Counted from the first letter of the stretch, positions 1-9,122 are shown. The stretch: 64,000 nt of DNA from Gluconobacter potus (GCF_015244705.1 NZ_JABCQF010000001.1:186001-250000); one strand, 5' to 3'. Notes: generated from the sequence alone by a model not told the origin. A program made the numbers and translations.

Positions 1-293
1 AGCATCTCGCCACGGGACGGATGCGGGCAGTAGAAGAGGGGCTGCCGGTCGTTTTCGCCAACAATACCGGCATTTCCGCGATCTATGATGCCACCGGGCA
101 TGAAACCGCCCGTCTGGGCTGGGGCCGGGCGGACGTGCTGGTCAGCGACATCCCGTCACCGCTCCCGCCGACCTTCTTTTCCCGCTTCGGCCGCGCCACG
201 CCGCTTGCGCTTTCGATCCTGTGCATGGTTCTGGCGCTTGTCCCCACGCAGCGGAAGAAGCGCGACTGGGACCTGGGGGTGTATAAAGGTTAA
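1..293 (+). CDS. lnt: Apolipoprotein N-acyltransferase, C-terminal part
   Basis: Only the last ~96 codons are present; the reading frame is open from base 3, so the gene begins upstream of the window. The visible part (HLATGRMRAVEEGLPVV, then FANNTGISA) matches the end of the nitrilase-like domain of Lnt. It is followed by a final hydrophobic segment (residues LALSILCMVLALVP) and a short basic tail, which is the usual Lnt C-terminus. The enzyme N-acylates the N-terminal cysteine of lipoproteins at the inner membrane. The gene ends with TAA at 291-293, just upstream of the XRE regulator. Identification is from motif and topology; the catalytic residues lie outside the window. Confidence 0.9.
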   Translation, partial: HLATGRMRAVEEGLPVVFANNTGISAIYDATGHETARLGWGRADVLVSDIPSPLPPTFFSRFGRATPLALSILCMVLALVPTQRKKRDWDLGVYKG

Positions 294-331
294 CATTGAC
301 AATCCAGGGTTGTCTTATTAACCATTTACAT

Positions 332-934
332 GTGTCAGAAAAAGAATCCTCCCCGGATCGCGCCCGCCCTGAATCCCGCAGTTCTGCTGCGGCCGGACCG
401 GTGGACGTCCATGTCGGCAACCGTATCCGGCTGCGTCGCACACTTATGGGGCTGTCGCAGGAAAAACTGGGCGAGGCTCTGGGACTGACCTTCCAGCAGA
501 TCCAGAAATACGAGCGCGGCGCCAACCGCGTGGGCGCCAGCCGCCTGTACGATCTGGCGCAGGTTCTGGACGTGCCGATCGGCTTCTTCTTCGATGACAT
601 GCAGGAGGTGCGCCCGTCCGCGCCGTCCAGCGCGCCACGGCCGTTTCCCGGTTCCGCTCCGACATTCAATCCGGCTTTCGGCCAGACGCCCGCCGCGCAG
701 GCACCTGTCACGGGGTTCGCCGAAACGCAGTCGGCATTCGGTGCCCCACCGCCCCGTCCGGCTGCACCGCCGCCGCGTCTGTTCGATCTTCCGGTAGACG
801 AGGCTGCTCTGTTCAGCCGCCGCGAGACGGTCGATCTGGTGCGCTCCTATTACCGTATTCCGGATCCTGCGGTCCGTAAGCGGATGCTGGACCTGATCCG
901 CTCCCTCGGCCCGGCAGACGTCAAGCCGGATTGA
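332..934 (+). CDS. XRE-family transcriptional regulator
   Basis: A 200-residue protein from a GTG start at 332 (VSEKESSP...). A TTG at 296 would add 12 residues, but it lies 2 bp after the lnt stop and has no clear ribosome binding site. An N-terminal Cro/CI-type helix-turn-helix is clear: VDVHVGNRIRLRR, then LSQEKLGEALGL and FQQIQKYERG. A Pro/Ala-rich linker follows, then a conserved-looking C-terminus (ETVDLVRSYYRIPDP). This architecture is common in alphaproteobacterial single-domain regulators. The targets are unknown. It may be cotranscribed with lnt given the short gap. Confidence 0.85.
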   Translation: MSEKESSPDRARPESRSSAAAGPVDVHVGNRIRLRRTLMGLSQEKLGEALGLTFQQIQKYERGANRVGASRLYDLAQVLDVPIGFFFDDMQEVRPSAPSSAPRPFPGSAPTFNPAFGQTPAAQAPVTGFAETQSAFGAPPPRPAAPPPRLFDLPVDEAALFSRRETVDLVRSYYRIPDPAVRKRMLDLIRSLGPADVKPD

Positions 935-937
935 GGC

Positions 938-1600
938 TTACTCCCGGCGCAGGATGCTGTCGTTCACAAAGGAGGCCAGCTTCCCGGCCTTGAAATCGGC
1001 CCGCAGACGGTCCTCGTCATACTCGTCCCGGACCCAGTCCAGAAACGGCAGACGCCCTTCGGCTTCCTTCTGATAGCGCAGGAAAAACGCATCCAGAATG
1101 CCGGTGCGCGAGCGGTTGAAATGCCCGAACCGCCAGTGCAGTTGCCCCAGCGCGTCCTGCGCCGTGCCGCCTTCAAACATCAGCACCAGACCTGACGCCA
1201 GACCCGCCCGGTCCGCACCGGACTTGCAGTGCATGAGCATGGGGAAGGCGAGCGTCTGGTACATGTCGTAAAAGCGCAGGATACGGTCCCGGTGCGGCGC
1301 CCCCCGGCTCTCGAAAGCCATGTCCAGATGCGTCAGCCCCAGCTTGGCGCTGGCGCCGCGGGACAGCGCGTCCGAGCCGCATTTGCGATGCCCGCGCAGG
1401 TTCACGAGCGTCTTCAGATGCAGGCGCCGCGTCAGGCTGCGCAGGCGTGCGGGCGTGGGATGGTTGCAGCGCCAGACCTTGCCCGGCACGACAGGCGCAA
1501 GATTGGTCCAGCCCAGCCGGAAGATGGAGTGGTCCACGAACAGACTGTCCCACCAGGCGCGGCGCCGCGCGGCGGGAGACGTGATCCGGCCTTCGAACAT
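938..1600 (-). CDS. Tyrosine/dual-specificity phosphatase-like protein
   Basis: A 220-residue protein containing the cysteine-phosphatase loop HCKSGADRAG (Cys125-x5-Arg131), the signature of dual-specificity and tyrosine phosphatases. Upstream sit the conserved elements RLGWTNLAPVVPGKVWR and LKTLVNLRGHR, typical of the bacterial DSP-like group. The start at 1600 is chosen because AAGGA lies 10 nt upstream; an in-frame ATG at 1624 has a poorer site. It is convergent with the XRE gene, with 3 bp between the stops. The substrate is unknown; relatives are often linked to polysaccharide or stress signalling, but nothing here shows that directly. Confidence 0.8.
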   Translation of the reverse strand: MFEGRITSPAARRRAWWDSLFVDHSIFRLGWTNLAPVVPGKVWRCNHPTPARLRSLTRRLHLKTLVNLRGHRKCGSDALSRGASAKLGLTHLDMAFESRGAPHRDRILRFYDMYQTLAFPMLMHCKSGADRAGLASGLVLMFEGGTAQDALGQLHWRFGHFNRSRTGILDAFFLRYQKEAEGRLPFLDWVRDEYDEDRLRADFKAGKLASFVNDSILRRE

Positions 1601-1717
1601 GGTGAATGCATCCTTGCTGGACATGCCGCTCGGGAGGGGCGGGCGGCGGGAAGAACGCGCTGTGTCCCATCCCGCAAAGGGATGCGTCAACCGCCGAAAA
1701 GTGCTATATTGCGTCTC

Positions 1718-2083
1718 ATGCGCTTCGTTTCCCCTTTCCTCATGCTCTCGTTTCTCGCCACGGCGGGATGCGGGTCCATGTTCAGTGGGCCCGCGCCAGA
1801 CATGGCCGCCCTCCCGCCGCCAGGCGCAGCCCCTGGCCACCATTCCCACAGCAGCACCCATCACCGTCAGGCCAGCGGCATGTCCTATGCCGACGACGCT
1901 CCGGTCATGCCGATGCCGCCGGGTGCGGAAAGCCCGTCCTCGGCCTCCCATGATACGGCCAGCAGTTCGTCCCCGGGCGGCATGTCCTTTGGCGGCGGTC
2001 AGGGCAACAGCGTCAATATCGCGCCTCAGCCCGCAACCCCCGATACCGAAGTCTCCTACGGACAGAACAGCGCGTCCAACTGA
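1718..2083 (+). CDS. Small lipoprotein-like exported protein
   Basis: A 121-residue protein. A short basic N-terminus and hydrophobic stretch (FLMLSFLATAGCGS) look like a lipoprotein signal with Cys18, although the -3 position is Thr rather than Leu. The rest is low complexity: rich in Pro, Ser, His, Met and Gly with a His/Ser patch (HHSHSSTHHR), so probably disordered. There is no clear Shine-Dalgarno. A TATATT box at 1705-1710 lies only 7 nt before the ATG, which suggests a leaderless message. Divergent from the phosphatase gene. No function recognised. Confidence 0.65.
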   Translation: MRFVSPFLMLSFLATAGCGSMFSGPAPDMAALPPPGAAPGHHSHSSTHHRQASGMSYADDAPVMPMPPGAESPSSASHDTASSSSPGGMSFGGGQGNSVNIAPQPATPDTEVSYGQNSASN

Positions 2084-2183
2084 CCCCGGGATCGTCGACC
2101 GTTCTTCATGATTGCGTAACTCTTGGTGTGTTACGGGCATTGCCCTGAACACGCGCCAAATCCACGCTCTGGAGACTCCGACT

Positions 2184-3746
2184 ATGACTGAGCAGGTCAA
2201 GGCAGACATTGCCGAGCGGCTGCTGTTTCTTGGCATCGGCGCAGCTGAGAAAGCCCATCTGGCCAGAATCCGCCCTCAGGCGCTGGGGGTGCTCGGGCCT
2301 GCGCTGGACCGCTTCTATGGCCGGATTCACAAGACTCCGGCCCTGAACCGCTTTTTTGCCAACGAGCAGCATCGCATCGGTGCACGCAACCAGCAGGAAA
2401 AGCACTGGAAGCGGATTCTTCAAGGTGACTTCGGCGCCGATTACGTCGAGAGCACCCGCGCCATCGGCAATACCCATGCCCGGATCGGCCTCAAACCGCA
2501 GTGGTATGTCGGCGGTTATGCCCTGCTGATCGAAGGCATGGTGACGGACCTGCTTCGTCAGTACTGGCCGCAACCGCGCCGCAGTTTTCTGGATCGCCTC
2601 CTGCGACGTCCGGCCCGGGGAACCTCCGCCGAGGAGGCTGCCGCGCAGATCGGCCTACTGATCCGCTGCGGTCTTCTGGACATGGAACTCGGGCTGGAAA
2701 CCTACACGCAGAATCTGGATGTCCGTGAGCGTTCACGCGCGGAAAGCGAGCGGATCCAGAGCCTCGCCGCCCTGTCGGACGCGCTGGCGGATGCGCTCGA
2801 TCGCATGGCGGGCGGCGACCTGGTCCAGCAGATCGACCCGGCGCTGGAAAACGGCTCGTCCCGCATGAGTGGCGCCTTCCACCGGGCCTGCGAAGGGCTG
2901 GGGCGTATCGTCCATGCCGTCCGCGAGACCTCCGGGGTCGTGGAGCAGCGCGCCCGCGAAATCAGCGGTTCTACCGAGAACATCACCTGCCGCATCGCCG
3001 AACAGGTCGACGCCCTGGCGGCCGTGGCGCGCAACATCACGGAACTGACGTCCTCGGTGAAGGAAGTCGCCGACGAGGCCCGTCAGGCCGATACGACCGT
3101 GGCCGACTGCTGTCAGGAAACCGAGCAGGGTCGCGATATCGTGGGCAAAACCGTCGAGGCCATGGCGAAGATCTCCTCATCGTCCAACCGGATCGTGCAG
3201 ATCATCGGCGTGATTGACGAGATCGCGTTCCAGACCAATCTTCTGGCGCTCAATGCCGGCGTCGAAGCCGCCCATGCCGGAGACGCGGGGCGTGGTTTTG
3301 CAGTTGTCGCACAGGAAATCCGGGCTCTGGCGCAGCGTTCCGCCACGGCCGCCAAGGAAATCAAATCCCTGATCGCCAGCAGCATGGAAGACGTCCAGCG
3401 CGGCGTGCAGATGGTCGACGAAACCGGCACGGCCCTGGGCAATATCAGCACATCGGTCGAGCGTCTGGGAACGGCAGTGGGGCAGATCGCCTCGGGGGCC
3501 GAGGCACAGGCCCGGCGCATCATGGATATTAACGCCAGTACGACGCAGCTCGAGGGCGTGACCAAGAGCAACGCCGCGATCGTTCACCAGACCAGCGGCG
3601 CCAGCCAGAAACTGGTCGGCGATGCTGGCGAGCTGACGCGTGTCGTGCGGAACTTCAAGATCCGCAAAGGCCAGCCGCGTCCGTCACAGCGGGCGCCGGA
3701 GGTCCGGAAAATGCCTGCGCCGACCGGCACCAAGGAAAAAGCCTGA
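2184..3746 (+). CDS. Globin-coupled methyl-accepting chemotaxis protein
   Basis: A 520-residue soluble receptor. Residues ~10-170 are a sensor globin of the HemAT type: the motif [12 protein letters not shown] places the proximal haem histidine at His98. Residues ~215-280 resemble a HAMP-like linker. The C-terminal half is the MCP signalling coiled coil, with the tip around residues 345-400 ([20 protein letters not shown]). No transmembrane segment is visible, so it should be cytoplasmic. It probably senses oxygen and signals to CheA/CheW, which are not in this window. The ATG at 2184 is chosen because GGAG lies ~10 nt upstream; the frame is open further upstream without a good site. Confidence 0.92.
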   Translation: MTEQVKADIAERLLFLGIGAAEKAHLARIRPQALGVLGPALDRFYGRIHKTPALNRFFANEQHRIGARNQQEKHWKRILQGDFGADYVESTRAIGNTHARIGLKPQWYVGGYALLIEGMVTDLLRQYWPQPRRSFLDRLLRRPARGTSAEEAAAQIGLLIRCGLLDMELGLETYTQNLDVRERSRAESERIQSLAALSDALADALDRMAGGDLVQQIDPALENGSSRMSGAFHRACEGLGRIVHAVRETSGVVEQRAREISGSTENITCRIAEQVDALAAVARNITELTSSVKEVADEARQADTTVADCCQETEQGRDIVGKTVEAMAKISSSSNRIVQIIGVIDEIAFQTNLLALNAGVEAAHAGDAGRGFAVVAQEIRALAQRSATAAKEIKSLIASSMEDVQRGVQMVDETGTALGNISTSVERLGTAVGQIASGAEAQARRIMDINASTTQLEGVTKSNAAIVHQTSGASQKLVGDAGELTRVVRNFKIRKGQPRPSQRAPEVRKMPAPTGTKEKA

Positions 3747-3760
3747 TCTTCCCGCGGGAA

Positions 3761-3940
3761 TCAGGCGTCGATCTGGCGCGCCTCTTCAGGCAGCATGATC
3801 GGAATCCCGTCCCGGATCGGGAAGGCCAGCTTCGCCCGGGGGCTGATAAGCTCCTGGGTTTCGCGGTCATAGGTCAGCGGCCCTTTGGTCACCGGGCAGA
3901 CCAGAAGGGACAGGAGGCGGGGATCGAGTTCTGTAGTCAT
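3761..3940 (-). CDS. Trm112-like protein (YcaR/UPF0434 family)
   Basis: A 59-residue protein read directly from the minus strand, beginning [16 protein letters not shown] and containing [13 protein letters not shown]. These are the two hallmark blocks of the YcaR/Trm112 family, small zinc-ribbon-like proteins that often act as methyltransferase partners. Only the first Cys (in LVCPVTKG) is kept, as in many bacterial members. It is the last gene of a minus-strand run: only 2 bp separate it from the LON-domain gene, so they are very likely cotranscribed. Confidence 0.9.
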   Translation of the reverse strand: MTTELDPRLLSLLVCPVTKGPLTYDRETQELISPRAKLAFPIRDGIPIMLPEEARQIDA

Positions 3941-3942
3941 GA

Positions 3943-4617
3943 CTATTCCATGCCCCTCTCAAGCAGATCCAGCAAGAGCCCCGCGCGCTCATCCAGCGTC
4001 ATGGCTTCCAGAAGCGACTGTTTTTCCACCGGCGTGAATGGTACGAGCATCGGCAGGACAACCAGCAGCGTTTCATCGTCCATATCCTCAATCAGCGGCC
4101 AGCTTGCCTGCAGGTCGCGGGATTCGAGATAGGTTTTCAGACCGTTCAGCAGAAGATCGCGGTTGATCGGTAGCGGATCTTCCTCGACGAGGTCTGCCGC
4201 GAAGGGCGTGGCATCTATGATGCCTTCGCGCCAGCCCTGGTCCGTCGGCGTCTCGCGGATCAGGCGGAAACGGGAAATGCCGAGCAGGGTTACGGAAAAC
4301 GTGCCATCGACATGTTCGGTAAATTCCGTGATGCGGCCCAGCGTTCCGGTCCGGTAGAGCAGGGGGTGCTCGTCCGTGTCCGGGTCCATGAGGGGCTGGA
4401 TCACGCCGATCATCCGCCGGCCGGCCAGTGCATCCTCAAGCAGGGCCACATAAGGCGGCTCAAAGACCAGAAGCGGCAGATGCCCGCCCGGCAGCAGCAG
4501 CGCGCCCGAAAGCGGGAACAGGCCGACGCGCGGCGGAATATCCGCGAGCGTCAGTTCCGTCAGAGGGGGCGCGCGGCGGGGGCGTTCGTCGGATGGAAGG
4601 TCGGGCGTTTCGGTCAT
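3943..4617 (-). CDS. LON peptidase substrate-binding domain protein
   Basis: A 224-residue protein corresponding to the N-terminal LON domain alone, without the AAA+ or protease domains of Lon. Recognisable blocks are [27 protein letters not shown] near the N-terminus, then [31 protein letters not shown], and a helical C-terminus. Such stand-alone proteins are common in Alphaproteobacteria; their role is undefined. It lies 4 bp after cnoX and 2 bp before the Trm112-like gene. This cnoX / LON-domain / Trm112-like order looks like one operon linked to protein quality control (inference). Confidence 0.88.
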   Translation of the reverse strand: MTETPDLPSDERPRRAPPLTELTLADIPPRVGLFPLSGALLLPGGHLPLLVFEPPYVALLEDALAGRRMIGVIQPLMDPDTDEHPLLYRTGTLGRITEFTEHVDGTFSVTLLGISRFRLIRETPTDQGWREGIIDATPFAADLVEEDPLPINRDLLLNGLKTYLESRDLQASWPLIEDMDDETLLVVLPMLVPFTPVEKQSLLEAMTLDERAGLLLDLLERGME

Positions 4618-4621
4618 CGGC

Positions 4622-5575
4622 TCACGAAAACAGAAGGGAAGAGAGTTTGCGTCGTGCCGCCAGCGTATCAGGATCCGTATGTCCCCACGCCTCGAAAAAG
4701 CGCAGAAGCTCGGTTTTTGCGGCGCCGTCGTTCCAGTTGCGGTCCTTGCGGAGGATATCGAGCAGGGTATTGGCGGCTTCCGCCCGCTCGCCTGCGCCGT
4801 TGAGGGCGGCGGCCAGTTTGAGGCGCAGGTCGAAATCGTCCGGTGCGGCAGCGCTCTGCTGGCGAAGCGTTTCAAGCTCCGAGGCGGCCTTTGCGCCTTC
4901 GGCATGGAGCGCCAACGCGGCCCGGGCGCCAGTGATCTCGGGATGGCTGTCCAGCTTTGCGGGCACCTGCGCGGAAGCGTCCTGGGCGGCTTCGGGTTCG
5001 TTCAGGGCAATGAGCGCCCGGATCATGCCGCCCCAGGCTTCAGGGCTTTCAGGCTCGGCTTCCAGAAGCTGCGAGAACAGACCGGCGGCCTGATCCGCGT
5101 GTCCGTCGGCCAGCGCCTGACGGGCTGCGGCCAGGATTTCCGTGGCGGGCATGACGTCACCGGCCAGTTTCAGAAGGGACTCCACGAAGCGGCGGACTTC
5201 GCTTTCCGGCTGGGCACCCTGGAAAAGATCCAGCACCTGACCTTTCCAGAAAGCCACGACAAGCGGGATGGACTGGAGCGGCAGACCCAGCTGGCCGAGC
5301 TGTGCGGCGAGGGCCTGATTGGCTTCCACATCGACCTTGACGAGTCTGACCCGCCCGCCAGCCGCACGGACGATTTTTTCGAGCACGGGTGTGAGCTGTT
5401 TGCACGGACCGCACCAAGGCGCCCAGAAATCGACCAGAACCGGGATTTCCCGGCTGGCTTCCACGACATCCGCCATGAAGTTCGTCTGATCGGCGTCAAT
5501 GATGGTGGCGGCTGTGCCTGCCGGGGCCTTGTTGGAAGACTGACCAATCAGGTGTTCGTCGAATGTGCTGCTCAT
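4622..5575 (-). CDS. cnoX: Thioredoxin-TPR protein (CnoX/YbbN-like co-chaperone)
   Basis: A 317-residue protein. Residues ~22-125 form a thioredoxin domain with an intact WCGPC active site (Cys55, Cys58) and the cis-proline region LQSIPLVVAFW. Residues ~145-317 are TPR-like helical repeats (AEPESPEAWGGMIRALI and similar). This is the architecture of CnoX/YbbN chaperedoxins, which protect substrates from oxidative aggregation and hand them to GroEL or DnaK. The start at 5575 gives the family-typical N-terminus. It is the first gene of the run with the LON-domain and Trm112-like genes. Confidence 0.9.
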   Translation of the reverse strand: MSSTFDEHLIGQSSNKAPAGTAATIIDADQTNFMADVVEASREIPVLVDFWAPWCGPCKQLTPVLEKIVRAAGGRVRLVKVDVEANQALAAQLGQLGLPLQSIPLVVAFWKGQVLDLFQGAQPESEVRRFVESLLKLAGDVMPATEILAAARQALADGHADQAAGLFSQLLEAEPESPEAWGGMIRALIALNEPEAAQDASAQVPAKLDSHPEITGARAALALHAEGAKAASELETLRQQSAAAPDDFDLRLKLAAALNGAGERAEAANTLLDILRKDRNWNDGAAKTELLRFFEAWGHTDPDTLAARRKLSSLLFS

Positions 5576-5637
5576 GGGGGCGGGAACCGTTCGCTGGAAA
5601 GACAAGTTCCCTGAAAGATCGGATGTGCGTGCCCCGT

Positions 5638-5676
5638 GTGCAAGTCCTGGGTGCAAGTCCCGGGTGCAGGGCTGGG
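5638..5676. repeat. Three tandem 13-bp repeats upstream of cnoX
   Basis: Three consecutive 13-mers beginning GTGCA: gtgcaagtcctgg, gtgcaagtcccgg and gtgcagggctggg. The first two differ at one base; the third has diverged more. They sit in the ~200-bp gap between cnoX (start 5575) and tRNA-Gly, on the upstream side of cnoX. They could be a protein-binding array or replication slippage; nothing here decides between them. Confidence 0.5.
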
Positions 5677-5773
5677 ACGTGGGGTGTTGTGCCGGAAAGA
5701 GGATATTGCTCCTGAATTGAAAAATCCCTCTTGCGCTGTGGCGTTGATTCGGTCATAAGCCCCACCACGGAGT

Positions 5774-5848
5774 GCGGGCGTAGCTCAGGGGTAGAGCACA
5801 ACCTTGCCAAGGTTGGGGTCGTGGGTTCGAATCCCATCGCCCGCTCCA
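5774..5848 (+). tRNA. tRNA-Gly (GCC)
   Basis: A complete cloverleaf of 75 nt including an encoded CCA (5846-5848). The acceptor stem is GCGGGCG/CGCCCGC with discriminator T. The D-arm is GCTC/GAGC, the anticodon stem CAACC/GGTTG with loop TTGCCAA and anticodon GCC at 5806-5808. The T-arm is GTGGG-TTCGAAT-CCCAT. Confidence 0.97.
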
Positions 5849-6015
5849 GAAGATTTCCAGAACATTGAAAATTACGGACTATTCCCTTCTGGGCAGGCTT
5901 TCTGATGCCCTGTTGAGCGGTTTTCGAGAACGTCTGTTACGAAACGTCCCGCTCAGTTTCCATTGTTTCAGCCATGCTCCGTTTCGCAGACGATCCTGTG
6001 GAGAAAAACGGCAGC

Positions 6016-7392
6016 ATGTCTTCTTCAGACCGGCCTCTCATTGCCATCATCGGGGGCGGGGCCAGCGGAACGCTGCTGGCCTGGAACCTGCGCAGGCTGC
6101 ATGTTCAGGCGCGGATCGTCGTAATTGATCCTGCGGAACGCCCTGCGGTCGGGCTGGCCTATTCCACGCTGTCTCCCTGCCATTTCCTCAATGTTCCAGC
6201 GGGCGGCATGAGTGCTGATCCCGATGATCCGGAGCATTTCCTGCGCTGGCTCCGCGCGCATCACGATCCGGACGTCACGCCCGGCCAGTTCATGCCGAGG
6301 GCCGTATTCGGGCAGTATCTGTCCAGCCTCTGGGCGGAGGCGCGTCCTGAGTGGCGGCAGACCAGCGTCCTGTCCTGCCAGCGCGTCGCGGGGCGGCTGG
6401 AACTGGCACTTGGGGATGGAGAGAGGCTCCAGGCAGATCAGATTGTGCTCGCGACCGGCAATTTCGGCCCCGCGCCTGTCGCCCGGGTCGACCCCGAGCT
6501 GGCCCGGAGTGGGCAGTATCATCCCTCAGGCTGGGATAACGGATTCTATGACCGGATTGCGCCCGATGCGGCCGTTGTCCTGATTGGAACGGGGCTGACC
6601 TCCCTCGACGTGCTGATGCGCTTGCGCGAAAACGGCCATCGGGGGCGGGTTGTGGCCCTGTCCCGTCACGGCTGGTGTCCCGAGCGTCATGCGCCTTCCG
6701 CTCCTGCAAAAACGGATATCATCCCTCCGGAAACGCCTGCGACGGCGCGGGCGTATTTCCGGGCGTTCCGGGACAGTCTGTCCGAAGGGATCGGCTGGCG
6801 CAGTGCGGTCGATGCGCTGCGTCCGCGGATCAATCCGCTGTGGCAGGCTCTGGATCTGGCGGAGAAAAAGCGCTTTCGGCGACATCTTCAGCGACGCTGG
6901 GACATCGTGCGGCATCGCGTCGCGCCGGAGGTGGCGGAGTTCATGGTTGCGGAACTGGAAAACGGCACGCTGGACTGTCGGCGCGGGCAGGTGACTCATC
7001 TGGGTCTTGAGGCCGGACAGGTGAAGGTTCAGGCGCGTGACAGGACGGGTCCGTTTACGCTGTCCGCCGATCATGTCGTGAACTGTACGGGACCAAGCCG
7101 GGCTTACCGGCAGATGGCGGACACTCTTCCTCACGGGCTTCTTGAGGCCGGGATGGTGCGGGAGACCGCTCTGGGCGGATTGCACTGCTGCGAGAATGGC
7201 GCGCTGACCGATGCGGCCGGGCGGTGTTCCGGAGATCTGTTCGCGCTGGGGCCGATGCGCTGGGGCACGTTGTTTGAGACGACGGCCATTCCGGAAATTC
7301 GCAGGCAGGCGGCGGATCTGGCCACCTTGCTGAAAGAACGTTGTGGCCGGAACGTCCGGGAAGCGTCGTGCGAGACGGTGCTTCCCGGATAG
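6016..7392 (+). CDS. FAD/NAD(P)-binding oxidoreductase-like protein
   Basis: A 458-residue protein with an N-terminal dinucleotide-binding fold (LIAIIGGGASG, residues 8-18) and a second nucleotide-binding stretch (AAVVLIGTGLTSLDVL), plus ATGNFGP between them. This matches the FAD-NAD(P)-binding family that includes HcnA-like and SidA-like proteins of unknown reaction. The ATG at 6016 has a weak purine-rich site (GGAGAAAAA); an ATG at 5974 is in frame but has none. It is convergent with the porin gene. The substrate cannot be predicted. Confidence 0.78.
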   Translation: MSSSDRPLIAIIGGGASGTLLAWNLRRLHVQARIVVIDPAERPAVGLAYSTLSPCHFLNVPAGGMSADPDDPEHFLRWLRAHHDPDVTPGQFMPRAVFGQYLSSLWAEARPEWRQTSVLSCQRVAGRLELALGDGERLQADQIVLATGNFGPAPVARVDPELARSGQYHPSGWDNGFYDRIAPDAAVVLIGTGLTSLDVLMRLRENGHRGRVVALSRHGWCPERHAPSAPAKTDIIPPETPATARAYFRAFRDSLSEGIGWRSAVDALRPRINPLWQALDLAEKKRFRRHLQRRWDIVRHRVAPEVAEFMVAELENGTLDCRRGQVTHLGLEAGQVKVQARDRTGPFTLSADHVVNCTGPSRAYRQMADTLPHGLLEAGMVRETALGGLHCCENGALTDAAGRCSGDLFALGPMRWGTLFETTAIPEIRRQAADLATLLKERCGRNVREASCETVLPG

Positions 7393-7396
7393 GGGC

Positions 7397-9001
7397 TCAG
7401 AAGAACTGGATGTGGCTCTTGAAGCCGAGCATCGCGGCGTCCTTGAGGGCCTTCTGGGCGCCCGGTCGGAAGAAATACTGGAAGTCCGGCGCGAAGGTGA
7501 CACCGCGCATGACATGGATGCGGTAGGTCGCTTCGAGAACTTCGCCGAATGTCTGAGGTGTCAGGGATCCTGCCATGAGTGGCATGCCGTACAGGGCCTG
7601 AAGCCGCTCGGTTTCGGTGGCGCTCTTGGAGACGCGGACGTAGGTAAAGTTGATGCCGATCGTATCCAGCGGGCGCGATGCCCAGAATCCGGTATCGATC
7701 AGGCCCGCGAAATACTGCTGTCCACGAAGCTGCGTCCGCGGGCTGTTGGCGTACATGCCTCCCAGCAGGATCAGGCCTGCATCGGGATTGCCCTTGACGT
7801 GATGCCGCAGCACCATCTGGTCCGCAAGCGCCCAGGCCGACCATGAATAGTGCAGGATGCGGGCAGGCAGGCCACTGATGACATAGGGCTGCCCGTTGAT
7901 GTCATAGTAGTTGTCCTTGTGCGGCGCGTTGTCGATGGAATAGCCGAGCTTGTAGTGTCCCGGCAGCTTGTCCTTGCCGAACAGCGGCTCCCAGCCAGCT
8001 TCGACGGGGATCGCCTCGCCATGGATATCGGCGCCGTTGAACTTGAAGCCCGTGCGGTACTGCGTGTTGGCGTAAATGCCGGCCTGCGCGAAATATACGC
8101 CGGTCTGGATATAGGTGCTGGTGGTCGGACGGGTCCGGACACGGAAGGCCCAGCTTGCATCCGGGTAGGACGAGTGTGTCGTGTTGTCGGAAGACGCTTT
8201 CGGGTTTCCGCAGAACGCATTGTTCTGGAAAGTGCAGTAGAGCGGGTTGGACGAGAAATCGTTCAGGAACGGAATACGCCCTCCCGCCAGGTCCACACGG
8301 CCCTTGGCGATCGTCTCTTCCGCATAGACGTAGACGAGATGGACGACCACATTGCCGCCGGCGCCGTAGATTTCGGAGCTCGGGTTGAGGTTGTCGCCGA
8401 ACATGCGACTGCCGGGGATGCCGTACCGGCCCACGACGAGCGCATGGGTCGAGAAGCCGCGGACATTGGCGAGCTTTTCCCAGTCGATATCGTTCTCAAG
8501 GCTGTACTGGCCGGCATTGCTGCTGCCCTGCTTCAGGCCATAGCCCTTGGTCGGACTGGTGATGGCGCCGGAAAATTCGTTGGTCGTGTCCATCGTCAGG
8601 GCGACGCCACGATCGCGCAGCCATGTGTTCCAGCCGAACGGGTTGGTCAGGAGCGCTTCCGGGTTCGGGAGGGGCGGCACCCATTCATTGCCGAAATAGA
8701 TCTGGTTCAGCGGCGTGTTGACGCGTTCGCTCGGGAGTTCCGAGTTTTCGGACGGCCAGATGACGGGTGGAATGATCTGCTGGGGCGCCGTGACCTGGAT
8801 CTGGGTCACTTTTGCGTTGGGACTGTAGCTCTGGACGGTCGATGGCGTTGGGCTGGAAGCTGCTCCCGTGCTGGAGGGGGGAGAGTGCCGTGCAGTGCCA
8901 TCCTGAGCTGTGGCGCTTGTGGCTCCAAGGCTCTGGGCGATTGCGCAGGACGGAAGAAATGTGACCAGGCAGAAAGCTGCGTGGAGATGGACTCGAGACA
9001 A
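7397..9001 (-). CDS. OprB-family carbohydrate-selective porin
   Basis: A 534-residue outer-membrane protein. It starts with TTG at 9001; AAGGA lies 9 nt upstream. A signal peptide ends near AIAQS, followed by a Ser/Thr/Pro-rich segment. The barrel contains OprB hallmarks: NPFGWNTWLRDRGVALTMDTTNEFSG near the front, VDLAGGRIPFLNDFSS, and C-terminal VTFAPDFQYFFRPG ending in Phe (QFF). OprB porins admit glucose and other sugars, fitting an organism that oxidises sugars in the periplasm. The upstream region is AT-rich and carries a perfect dyad (9095-9112). Confidence 0.92.
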   Translation of the reverse strand: MSRVHLHAAFCLVTFLPSCAIAQSLGATSATAQDGTARHSPPSSTGAASSPTPSTVQSYSPNAKVTQIQVTAPQQIIPPVIWPSENSELPSERVNTPLNQIYFGNEWVPPLPNPEALLTNPFGWNTWLRDRGVALTMDTTNEFSGAITSPTKGYGLKQGSSNAGQYSLENDIDWEKLANVRGFSTHALVVGRYGIPGSRMFGDNLNPSSEIYGAGGNVVVHLVYVYAEETIAKGRVDLAGGRIPFLNDFSSNPLYCTFQNNAFCGNPKASSDNTTHSSYPDASWAFRVRTRPTTSTYIQTGVYFAQAGIYANTQYRTGFKFNGADIHGEAIPVEAGWEPLFGKDKLPGHYKLGYSIDNAPHKDNYYDINGQPYVISGLPARILHYSWSAWALADQMVLRHHVKGNPDAGLILLGGMYANSPRTQLRGQQYFAGLIDTGFWASRPLDTIGINFTYVRVSKSATETERLQALYGMPLMAGSLTPQTFGEVLEATYRIHVMRGVTFAPDFQYFFRPGAQKALKDAAMLGFKSHIQFF

Positions 9002-9094
9002 GCCGCTGATTCCTTGGAAAGCAGGTTAGCATTGGCGAGATAACACACATTTACCGCTAAAGATCATAAAATAATGTTACTTGTATCATAAATA

Positions 9095-9112
9095 ATCACA
9101 AATTCATGTGAT
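9095..9112. promoter_or_regulatory. Perfect dyad in the porin upstream region
   Basis: ATCACA-aattca-TGTGAT is a perfect 6-6-6 inverted repeat about 95 bp upstream of the porin start, inside an AT-rich stretch. On the minus strand, TATGAT-like hexamers lie between it and the gene (for example + strand ATCATA at 9063-9068). It has the geometry of a CRP-type site, but the half-sites are in inverted order (TCACA before TGTGA), so it is more likely the operator of another dimeric regulator. Confidence 0.45.
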
Positions 9113-9122
9113 ATTGGGCAAG

